A stretch of 41,208 nt of DNA. Source: JAVBLG01 sp031553655. GTDB lineage: Bacteria > Desulfobacterota > Desulfovibrionia > Desulfovibrionales > Desulfovibrionaceae. A model generated the notes under the pieces. The model saw nothing but the letters and a program-made list of their open reading frames with translations, did no database searches and was not told the DNA's origin. The stretch is from the NCBI GenBank assembly GCA_031553655.1, contig JAVBLG010000054.1, positions 1 through 41,208 of the forward strand, written 5' to 3'. Numbering within the stretch: position 1 is the stretch's first letter; the number at the start of each line of letters is the position of its first letter. Both the position numbers and the translations under genes were made by a program. Shown in pieces: positions 9,120 through 16,532 of this stretch.

Positions 9120-9185
9120 GACGGCAATCGCGCGGTGTGCCGCGCCTTTGAGCCGCCGAACTTTGATGCGGGGCGGCGCGGCGGA
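9120..9185 (+). repeat. Second copy of the intergenic repeat family, upstream of prsR
   Basis: Positions 9120-9157 resemble 6856-6893 upstream of prsK (both start GACGGC, contain TCGCG, and end in TTTGAGCCGCC). Positions 9165-9185 match 6929-6949 at 18 of 21 bases. An internal perfect hairpin with arms GCGCGG and CCGCGC and loop TGTG replaces the one in the first copy, so pairing is kept while sequence differs. It ends 22 bases before the prsR ATG. Confidence 0.75.
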
Positions 9186-9207
9186 TACATGTAGCAAGGA
9201 ACTAAGC

Positions 9208-10557
9208 ATGACCAGAAAACTTTTACTCATAGAAGATAATGAGGAAGTGCGCCGCCAGTTGCGTTGGGGGTTTGCCGGCGAGGTCGACAGTGTTTTTATG
9301 GCCGGCAACACTGAAGAAGCTCTCTATATGCAGCTCCGGGAAAAACCGCAGGTGGCTACTTTGGATCTGGGACTTCCGCCCGACGCCGAAGGCAAAAGCG
9401 AGGGGTTTCGCTGCCTTGGTGCACTGCTCGCCCGAGACCCGCGCCTGAGAGTAATTGTGGTTACAGGGCACCACGATGCCGGCAATGCCCTGCGTTCCAT
9501 CAATGGCGGCGCTTACGACTTTTGCCGCAAGCCCGTGGATTTGGAGGAGCTGAAAGTTATTGTGCGCCGAGCCTTTTTTCTGCACGCGCTGCTGGCCGAC
9601 CGTGACAATATGGAGCTTGAGGAAGCCGAAAGCGGCATTGTGTGCCGTTGCCGGGCCATGCGTGACTTACTAAAAAACACCGTAAAAGTAGCAGGTTCGG
9701 ACGCCCCTGCCCTGATTACCGGCGAATCGGGCACCGGCAAGGAATTGATCGCCAGAGCCATACATCGAATCAGCGGTCGCCGCGATGGCCCTTTTGTGGC
9801 CGTCAACTGCGGAGCTATACCGGAGAACATGCTCGAAGCGGAATTTTTCGGACATGAAAAAGGAGCTTTTACCGGAGCCTCTCAAATGGTGCGCGGCAAA
9901 GCCGAATATGCCGACGGCGGGTCGCTTTTTTTGGATGAAATAGGCGAGCTCCCCCCGCACCTTCAGGTGAAATTACTGAGATTCCTTCAGGAAATGGTCA
10001 TCCAACGGGTTGGCGGCCGTAGAAATATATCACTTAACGTGCGCATCATCGCGGCTACCAATATGGACATAAAGGAGGCCATACGCGGCGGGCGCTTCCG
10101 CGAAGACCTTTATTACCGTATCGGTGTGGTCAATCTGGCCCTGCCTCCTTTGAGAGAGCGTGAAGGCGATATTCAGCTTCTGGCCAGGCATTTTGTGCGC
10201 AAATTCGACGTAAGCGGCAAAATATTTGGCTTCAGCCCCGAAGCCGAAAGAGCCATGGCGGCCTATTCATGGCCCGGCAATGTGCGTGAGCTGGAAAATA
10301 AGGTGCGGAGAGCCATAATTTTTGCCGTTCCCCCTCAAATTGGTGTGGAAGAGCTGGAACTTGGCGAATCCGGACCGCATGCTCGTCCCGAGGGCGCCAT
10401 GTCTCTGCGCGAAGCCCGTAATGCCGTTGAGCGCGAAATGGTGGAACGCGCTCTGGAGCAATGTCTGGGCAATATTCAGCAGGCTGCCCAGAGCATAGGA
10501 GTGAGCAGGCCCACATTTTATGATTTAATGAAAAAGCATGACATTGCAATGCATTGA
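9208..10557 (+). CDS. prsR: PrsR-type sigma-54-dependent response regulator
   Basis: This is a 449-residue NtrC-family activator. Residues 1-120 form a receiver domain with phosphoacceptor Asp53 (TLDLGLPP), an acidic pair near Glu9-Asp10, and Lys in CRKPVD. Residues 150-385 are the AAA+ sigma-54 interaction domain, with Walker A GESGTGKE (172-179), the sigma-54-contacting GAFTGA loop (219-224) and Walker B LFLDEIGE. A Fis-type helix-turn-helix (NIQQAAQSIGVSRPTFYDLM) closes the protein. The ATG at 9208 follows an AAGGA site and begins exactly at the receiver fold, so the open upstream codons are not used. Together with PrsK it should activate sigma-54 promoters of exosortase or polysaccharide genes. 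I found no good -24/-12 site upstream of genes in this locus. Confidence 0.92.
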   Translation: MTRKLLLIEDNEEVRRQLRWGFAGEVDSVFMAGNTEEALYMQLREKPQVATLDLGLPPDAEGKSEGFRCLGALLARDPRLRVIVVTGHHDAGNALRSINGGAYDFCRKPVDLEELKVIVRRAFFLHALLADRDNMELEEAESGIVCRCRAMRDLLKNTVKVAGSDAPALITGESGTGKELIARAIHRISGRRDGPFVAVNCGAIPENMLEAEFFGHEKGAFTGASQMVRGKAEYADGGSLFLDEIGELPPHLQVKLLRFLQEMVIQRVGGRRNISLNVRIIAATNMDIKEAIRGGRFREDLYYRIGVVNLALPPLREREGDIQLLARHFVRKFDVSGKIFGFSPEAERAMAAYSWPGNVRELENKVRRAIIFAVPPQIGVEELELGESGPHARPEGAMSLREARNAVEREMVERALEQCLGNIQQAAQSIGVSRPTFYDLMKKHDIAMH

Positions 10558-10583
10558 ATTAAAAAAACTTATTGAGGGCAAGC

Positions 10584-12857
10584 ATGAAAAAGAATTTCAG
10601 CCCCGCAAGAATACTTTTTTTATTCTTCGTTACCGCCGCGATTTTGCCGCTCATCATTCCGGCTATTCCCGCGGAAGGGGCGTTTACGCGCCGTCCCGGA
10701 GGGACATCGCCCGCATTTTCACAGCATTTTACCTCGCATGGTCCCGGCGGAGGTGGCGGACTGTATAAGCCGTCAATATCGCCGCGCAATTCCAACTTGC
10801 TTCTGATAAGCTGCGATATGGGCGGCGCCTATCGCTCTACGGATTGTGGAAAAAACTGGTATCTTATTCACTCCGCCCAAGGACTGCGCGCCACGCATCT
10901 GGCCCCTCCGCCGCGCTATGGCACAAGCCGAATTTACTGGGTGACCGCGCGTCACACCATATGCTTCAGCGACAATGGCGGCCAAACGTGGGTTACAGGC
11001 CCGGAAGGTCCTTGGGGAAAATCGCCCATAACCGATTTGCTTGTTCTGCCGGGAGGGATAGCCTCCCCTTCGGAAGCTCTGCTGGTGAGCACGGAAAAAG
11101 GCTTGTGGGCGGGTCGAGGACGCGAATGGAGGGCAATTACCGAAGAAGCCGGAGGGCCGCTGCTGTGGCTTGAAGGTGCGGCTTATGCGGCCCTGAAAGG
11201 GGGTCGCCTGTACAGAAGCGCGGAGCAAGGGCAGAGTTGGCAAATGCTCTGGCAGGCTCCAGGACAAATTGTGGCTCTGGCCGGAGCCGTTGCCACACAT
11301 GATTCCGCATCATCCGCCGGAGTAATCTTGGCGTCAGTGGCCGGGCACGGCATTTTCCGCTCCGTGGACAAGGGGGCCTCCTTTAGCCTTTGCAAAGCGC
11401 CATATGCAAATGAAACAGGGTTGTACATGATTCCCGGCCGCCCGGATCTGGCCTATGCCCAGCAGACCGGCAGCGTAACAACAAAGGAAATACTCAAAAC
11501 CGAAGACGGCGGGCAGAGCTGGCGTTCGGTATTTTCCATGGACAAAGGCGGTAATGTGACCCCTTCGTGGGTGCAAACAGAGTTGAATTGGGGCTATTAC
11601 TTCACCCCCGGCGGATTTGCCCTTGACGCGCGAAATCCGGATTTTGCCCTGGCCGCCACCCAAGGAGATCTTTATCGCACTACCGACGGCGGAAAATCCT
11701 GGCAACAGATCATCAGCGAAGAATTGCCGAAATTGGCCGACGGCTCGCGTCCCAGGCGTGGCGCAGGACTGGAAGTTACCAGTTGCTGGGGATATTACTT
11801 CGACCCTCACGACCCCATGCGCGAATATATCGCTTATAGCGACATAGGCTTTGCCCGCTCCGTGGACAAGGGTGAAAGCTGGATCTGGGCGGCGGCCGGT
11901 TCACCCTGGCGCAACACCTTTTATGATGTGCAATTTGATCCTGAACGGCCGGGGCGCATCTATGCGGCGGCCAGCCGTCGTCACGACATCCCCCATTATC
12001 TGGAACTTTCGCGGACCTTCAAAGGCGCGCGGGCTCACGGCGGCGGGGTAATCGTTTCTCGAGATTGGGGCAAAAGCTGGAAAACTCCCTACACTCCCAA
12101 AGGCCCCGGCGCGCTGCCCGATCAGGTGTGCACCTCTGTGGCCCTGGACCTCGCTTCGCCGCCGGAAACGCGCACCATCTACGCCGGAATTTTCGGCGAG
12201 GACGATGACACCGCCGGGGTGTACAAATCAACGGATAACGGGGCGAGCTGGACGCGGCTTTCACCCGGACCCGGCGCGGCCCCCAATCTGCATGTGTATC
12301 GCCTGGCGCTTCACCCCAAAAACGGTCGCATTTTCTGCCTTGTTACCGGGCTGCGCGCCCCTGGGGAGAATTTTTTCCGCAATCCAGCGGGCGGTATATG
12401 GACAAGCGCCGATGAGGGCGCAACCTGGAAACATTTGAGCGCCGGTTCGCCCCTGAACCGTTGGGCCACCGCATTTGCCTTTGACCCCAAGGATGAGAAC
12501 ACCATTTACGTAAGCGCCGCCTCGCCGCCGGGAGGGGCTGGTGTTGGCGGGCTATACAAGTGGAACGGCGCGAACTGGTTTCATATTCTCAAAGACAAAG
12601 ACATTTTCCGAACCGCCGGGCCGCCCAATTATGACCATTGCATGGCCGTGGCCGTGTCTCCCGAAAATTCCAGGTTGCTGGTGGTGGGCACTACCCTGCA
12701 CGGCATAATTTACAGCAGAGACGGCGGACGCGTGTGGCGGCAGTATCGCGACTTTCCCTTTACCAACGCCCAGAGCATCAGCTTTCACCCGCGTGATCCC
12801 GGCAAGATTTATGTGACCACGTTCGGCGCGGGGGTATGGGTCGGCCCTAGCCCGTAG
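10584..12857 (+). CDS. Secreted BNR-repeat double beta-propeller, GH74-like
   Basis: This 757-residue exported protein has a signal peptide (basic residues, then hydrophobic 10-28, with probable cleavage after AEG or nearby). At least eleven Asp-box repeats of the form S-x-D-x-G-x-x-W are spread along it (for example STDCGKNW, TTDGGKSW, STDNGASW, SADEGATW), as expected for two seven-bladed propellers. The segment GGGGLYKPSISP...CDMGGAYRSTD resembles the first catalytic-loop region of GH74 xyloglucanases, which would make Asp78 a candidate catalytic residue. YSDIGFARS in the second half (Asp420) resembles the second. GH74 enzymes are also about this length. Inference: an endo-acting glycanase trimming the exopolysaccharide. 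A non-catalytic sortilin-like (Vps10) propeller is the alternative. The ATG at 10584 is supported by GAGGGC upstream. Confidence 0.8.
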   Translation: MKKNFSPARILFLFFVTAAILPLIIPAIPAEGAFTRRPGGTSPAFSQHFTSHGPGGGGGLYKPSISPRNSNLLLISCDMGGAYRSTDCGKNWYLIHSAQGLRATHLAPPPRYGTSRIYWVTARHTICFSDNGGQTWVTGPEGPWGKSPITDLLVLPGGIASPSEALLVSTEKGLWAGRGREWRAITEEAGGPLLWLEGAAYAALKGGRLYRSAEQGQSWQMLWQAPGQIVALAGAVATHDSASSAGVILASVAGHGIFRSVDKGASFSLCKAPYANETGLYMIPGRPDLAYAQQTGSVTTKEILKTEDGGQSWRSVFSMDKGGNVTPSWVQTELNWGYYFTPGGFALDARNPDFALAATQGDLYRTTDGGKSWQQIISEELPKLADGSRPRRGAGLEVTSCWGYYFDPHDPMREYIAYSDIGFARSVDKGESWIWAAAGSPWRNTFYDVQFDPERPGRIYAAASRRHDIPHYLELSRTFKGARAHGGGVIVSRDWGKSWKTPYTPKGPGALPDQVCTSVALDLASPPETRTIYAGIFGEDDDTAGVYKSTDNGASWTRLSPGPGAAPNLHVYRLALHPKNGRIFCLVTGLRAPGENFFRNPAGGIWTSADEGATWKHLSAGSPLNRWATAFAFDPKDENTIYVSAASPPGGAGVGGLYKWNGANWFHILKDKDIFRTAGPPNYDHCMAVAVSPENSRLLVVGTTLHGIIYSRDGGRVWRQYRDFPFTNAQSISFHPRDPGKIYVTTFGAGVWVGPSP

Positions 12858-12910
12858 ATAGCGTTGTCACGAGGCTCTTTTTGTCTCCGCAAAGTAATTA
12901 CGAGGAACGT

Positions 12911-14791
12911 ATGGGTGACACGTTAAAAACAAAAAATGTGTACAAGTTATTTATAACCTGTTGCGCCATCATCATAATTTGCGGGGCGTGCGTGCGTCTT
13001 TACTTCTACCTGGGTGGGACAGGGCTGTGGCTGGACGAAGGCTTTCTTTTTTATACGCTTTACAAGTATGACTTTACGCAAATAATTTCCGAACCTTTGC
13101 TGCTCACTCAGTCCGCCCCGTTGGGCTTTATGCTGGCAAGCAAAAGTTTCACCATGCTATTCGGCTTTAACGAATACACTTTGCGTTTTTTACCGTTTTT
13201 GTGCGGTTGTCTTATTCCTTTGCTGGTCTTTGCCATGCTGAAAAACTATGCGATTCGCGAAATTCCCATAACAGGTCTCGAGCCGCGCGCGAGTGGTACA
13301 GACAATTCAGGCAGAATGGAACAATGGGCAATTATTCTAGCCCTGCTGTTCACGGCTTTTGAATATCACCTGATTCTTTATTCTAATGAATTCAAACAAT
13401 ATAGCGTGGAAGCCTTTGCTTCAACGGCAGTTTTATGCCTTGTGAGCCGCACGAAACGCAAAAGTCTTATTTTTGTCTGCGGGTTGGCGGCCATGCTGTT
13501 TTCTTCGCCGGCCGTCTTTGTATTGGCCGGGGTTTTTATGGCCATGTTATTTGAGGCAGTCCCTAGGGGCTGTCTCCAAATAGCGGATTTTGACTCAAGG
13601 GCACGGAAAGCGGGCCTATTTGAGGAGCGAGTGTACTCTTATGGTACTCGACCGGAGCAAAAAGGCCCGCTTGACGCAGCCATTGGGCAAAAGATGCATT
13701 TTGAGACAGCCCCTAAGTCAATTGGACAAAAAAAGTATTCGTGGGGCGGTCTGCTGCTTCTGGGGCTGGGCTGGTCAACGTTTTTCCTCGCCTATTACTT
13801 TTTATACTTAAAACCCAGCGCTCACCCCGATTTTTATGAATACTGGCAAGACTGGTTTTTTAAGCCGTTCGATCTGGACTGGTTGGCGGCAAAAAGGGCT
13901 TATTATAAAAAACGAAGCATCGGGCCATATCTGGACGCTCTGTTGGTTGGCGGAAGCATTGTACTGTTCGCCGGATTTTACCGTTTGACGCGAATAAATC
14001 GTCTTCTTGGAATGAGCATAATTTTCAGTCTGTTGTTTACCTTGCTGGCCTCTGCGCTCAAATTGTATCCTCTACAGGTGCGTCTTTTGCTGTTTTTCTT
14101 CCCCCCGCTTTTAATTGTGGCCGCTTTTGGCATTACGGGCCTTATCTCAACTTTTGCGGACAAAATTTTAACCGTCATGGTTCCCCAGAGCCTCACTAAC
14201 AGCATAGCTCCGCCAGAAATGGATGTTCCGTACAGATCATCTATAAAAAACACTCACGGCCGCAAGATCGAAATAACAGGTATGGTCATGGCCGTTCTTT
14301 TGGCCTGTGCCGCCACAATTGGGTATGTGACTTACTTTCATTCCATATTTTCCAGTATGGAAAAGCAAAAGGGCCTGAAGCCCCTGATGCCGTTGATTAT
14401 CGAATTGGCCGCGCAAAAAAGAACAGCCATTTTTATTGACGTGAGTTGGCCGCTTTTTGTGTTTTACAGCGAAGTACAGGGCAAAAAAACCGCTTTCTTG
14501 CCGATGGCTTCAGAAAAAAATGTGGTTTTCACCCCGCGCATGGCGGAAATACAACGCGAGCTTGATGGAGTGAAACTGAAAAAAAACGGCTTTCATGCTC
14601 CCCTCAACGGCTCCGGTACTACAATAAACGCGTACAATCCCAGAAATGTTGAAAGAATAATCCTGATTACCTTGTTCTATTATCACGGCAAGGACGAATT
14701 GTTGAAGCTGTTCGCGGAAAAAGGAGAACTGACCGAAAGTTTCAAAACCAAGGATACGCTTGTTTATTTTTTTGCGCCTCATAACAATTGA
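12911..14791 (+). CDS. GT39/ArnT-like membrane glycosyltransferase carrying an in-frame insertion
   Basis: This 626-residue polytopic protein resembles GT-C enzymes that use a polyprenyl-phosphate sugar donor. The LWLDEGF segment in the first periplasmic loop (near residue 40) matches the catalytic DE motif of GT39-like proteins. Roughly ten hydrophobic segments follow, with a C-terminal soluble part. It is paralogous to the next gene along its whole length (shared MLFSS, YSNEFK, YLKP-SHP-FY-YW-DWFFKP). Residues about 218-268 have no counterpart in the paralog and are encoded by the MITE-like element at 13564-13715. The ATG at 12911 follows GAGGA; translation from a TTG 30 bases upstream is less likely. 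Whether the inserted protein still works cannot be told from sequence. Confidence 0.85.
   Translation: MGDTLKTKNVYKLFITCCAIIIICGACVRLYFYLGGTGLWLDEGFLFYTLYKYDFTQIISEPLLLTQSAPLGFMLASKSFTMLFGFNEYTLRFLPFLCGCLIPLLVFAMLKNYAIREIPITGLEPRASGTDNSGRMEQWAIILALLFTAFEYHLILYSNEFKQYSVEAFASTAVLCLVSRTKRKSLIFVCGLAAMLFSSPAVFVLAGVFMAMLFEAVPRGCLQIADFDSRARKAGLFEERVYSYGTRPEQKGPLDAAIGQKMHFETAPKSIGQKKYSWGGLLLLGLGWSTFFLAYYFLYLKPSAHPDFYEYWQDWFFKPFDLDWLAAKRAYYKKRSIGPYLDALLVGGSIVLFAGFYRLTRINRLLGMSIIFSLLFTLLASALKLYPLQVRLLLFFFPPLLIVAAFGITGLISTFADKILTVMVPQSLTNSIAPPEMDVPYRSSIKNTHGRKIEITGMVMAVLLACAATIGYVTYFHSIFSSMEKQKGLKPLMPLIIELAAQKRTAIFIDVSWPLFVFYSEVQGKKTAFLPMASEKNVVFTPRMAEIQRELDGVKLKKNGFHAPLNGSGTTINAYNPRNVERIILITLFYYHGKDELLKLFAEKGELTESFKTKDTLVYFFAPHNN
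13564..13715. mobile_element. MITE-like element inserted in frame in the GT39-like gene
   Basis: The terminal inverted repeats at 13564-13581 and 13698-13715 are 18 bases long and differ at one position. The outermost bases of both are TA, so the element is best read as 148 bp (13566-13713) flanked by a duplicated TA, the target typical of IS630/Tc1-mariner elements. The interior holds a second imperfect palindrome (arms around GCGGGCCT and AGGCCCGC), giving a cruciform-like fold. No transposase is encoded. 148 plus the duplicated TA is 150 bases, exactly 50 codons, and no stop is created. Confidence 0.85.
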
Positions 14792-14829
14792 GGCGGTTAC
14801 CCCACAGCATATTATCGGAGGCATAAGCC

Positions 14830-16374
14830 ATGACCGGCGCGCAAGAAAACAAATGGGAAAGACTAGGGGATTTCTGCTGCATTTTCATTATTTGCGCCGC
14901 TATTGCCGTGCGGTTTTACGCCTATATTTCCGGTCGGGGAATGTGGATGGACGAAGGCCTGCTCTACTGCGCCATACGCGACTACAGCCTGGGCGATCTG
15001 CTCACCAAGCCTCTGCCGCATGTGCAACTGGCCCCAGCCGCTTTTATGTTAGCCACCAAGATTATTACCATGATTTTCGGAATCAACGAATTTTCCCTGC
15101 GCTTTATTCCGTTTGTGGCCGGGTGCGCAGTGCCGGTGGCGCTTTTTATCCTTCTGAGGAAAAGATTTGACAACCTTGTGGTGCTGCCCACGATTTTTTT
15201 GGCGGCATTTTTTCCGCCATTCATATTCTATTCCAACGAATTCAAGCCGTATTCTTTAGATGCGGCCTTGGCTGTTTTGTTGCTGGCCGGTAGTTGTCCG
15301 GTTTGGCGTGATACTTCGTCAGGCGGCAGGTCACAAGGAGTGATTTGGCGGCAGGATCGCGCCGTTTTTGTGGCCGGACTTATTTGTATGCTGTTTTCCT
15401 CAACCATTGTTTTCATATTGGCCGGAATTGGAACAACCATTTTTGCGAGCGAATGGCTGCGCGCCCCGCTCACCAATTTAAAGCGGGCCTTGCGTCGCGC
15501 CATGCCCCTGGCCCTTGGCTGGCTGGCCTTTTTTGCCATCTATTATATGTTGTATCTCAAGCCCAATTCCCATCCACAATTCTATGTTTACTGGCACGAC
15601 TGGTTTTTTAAGCCTTCCCCATCATGGGCGTTGGACAGAATGATCGACATCGGCGTTTATCTGCGTTTGGGCAAACTGACACTTCCGGCTTTTGCCGTTG
15701 GCGGTATGCTTTTTTGCGCGGGAAGCTATGCCTTGTATAAAAAGGATCGTTTTCTGGCCATTGCTCTTGGTTCGTCCCTTCTGGCCCTTCTGGCCGCGTC
15801 CAGCCTGAAGCTCTATCCTTTGCACCTGCGTCTGATTCTTTTTATGCTCCCCCTTGTATTTTTCATTATTATTCTGGGGTTGGCCTTTTTTATTGAAAAA
15901 CTGCCGTCACTGAAATTGTGGGGAACAAGACATAGCGTAATTCTGTGCGCGGCAACCGCGCTGATCACTCTGATCGTGTCCGCCGCTGCCGTGCGATTTA
16001 TGGTTGAAACGCCATCCACGCCCATTGCCGGACAAAAGGGCTTTAAATCTATAATTCCTAAAATAATACAGGAACATCAGCAGTATGACGCGGTAATTTT
16101 TGTCGATACCTTATGGCCGGTCTTCCAGTTCTATACGGAATTGAACAGCCAGCCGCTTCCTTACGAAAAATTGCCGGTCAACAGCGCCGACGAAACATTT
16201 ATGGCCGAAAAAATAGTCCAAATGCGTAAGTCGGGGCAACACATGGCCGTGCTGGTTTTTTATAAGGACGACCGCAGCGGGCTTACGGCCCTGCGCCTGC
16301 TTGAACAGGTCGGAACCGCGCGACGCCAATACCACACCTCGGACACGAATGTTTATTTTATTGAGATATTATAA
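14830..16374 (+). CDS. GT39/ArnT-like membrane glycosyltransferase
   Basis: This 514-residue polytopic protein is the tandem paralog of the preceding gene. The first loop contains MWMDEGL (catalytic-type DE), followed by about ten transmembrane segments with FYSNEFKPYSL and LYLKPNSHPQFY. Family chemistry would be transfer of a sugar from undecaprenyl-phosphate to an acceptor outside the inner membrane. It lacks the roughly 50-residue insert of its neighbour, so it serves as the natural uninterrupted reference. The start ATG is preceded by ATCGGAGG. It is the last gene of the polysaccharide locus on this strand; a small hairpin follows at 16395. Its specificity is unknown. Confidence 0.88.
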   Translation: MTGAQENKWERLGDFCCIFIICAAIAVRFYAYISGRGMWMDEGLLYCAIRDYSLGDLLTKPLPHVQLAPAAFMLATKIITMIFGINEFSLRFIPFVAGCAVPVALFILLRKRFDNLVVLPTIFLAAFFPPFIFYSNEFKPYSLDAALAVLLLAGSCPVWRDTSSGGRSQGVIWRQDRAVFVAGLICMLFSSTIVFILAGIGTTIFASEWLRAPLTNLKRALRRAMPLALGWLAFFAIYYMLYLKPNSHPQFYVYWHDWFFKPSPSWALDRMIDIGVYLRLGKLTLPAFAVGGMLFCAGSYALYKKDRFLAIALGSSLLALLAASSLKLYPLHLRLILFMLPLVFFIIILGLAFFIEKLPSLKLWGTRHSVILCAATALITLIVSAAAVRFMVETPSTPIAGQKGFKSIIPKIIQEHQQYDAVIFVDTLWPVFQFYTELNSQPLPYEKLPVNSADETFMAEKIVQMRKSGQHMAVLVFYKDDRSGLTALRLLEQVGTARRQYHTSDTNVYFIEIL

Positions 16375-16394
16375 TCTTGCATTTGAGCCCGATA

Positions 16395-16412
16395 CCCGGC
16401 ATATTTGCCGGG
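16395..16412 (+). terminator. Possible weak terminator of the polysaccharide locus
   Basis: A perfect seven-bp stem (CCCGGCA / TGCCGGG) with a four-base loop lies about 20 bases after the GT39-like stop. It is followed by only a mixed GAAGTTTATAT tract, so termination would be inefficient or Rho-assisted. Confidence 0.4.
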
Positions 16413-16444
16413 CTGAAGTTTATATAGGGAGGAGTAACCCGCAC

Positions 16445-16487
16445 GGTTCCTATCCACCGCGGACGGAGTCAGTCGGCGGATGGAGCC
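16445..16487 (+). promoter_or_regulatory. Structured leader upstream of the aminotransferase
   Basis: The stretch can fold into a hairpin of about 14 pairs: GGTTCC pairs with GGAGCC (one G-U pair), and ATCCACCG pairs with CGGCGGAT (one A-C mismatch), with one bulged base and a 14-base loop. It sits about 45 bases before the chosen start. It matches no riboswitch consensus I recognise; a cis-regulatory leader is possible but unproven. Confidence 0.4.
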
Positions 16488-16532
16488 AGCTGTGGATTGA
16501 AACGCAAAATGCTATATTTGGGGAACACCGCA

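Noticed and set aside
13564..13715. Insertion as a pseudogene-making disruption
   Set aside because: The open frame continues through the insert with no stop or frameshift, so the gene is annotated as intact with an insert. Function remains untested.
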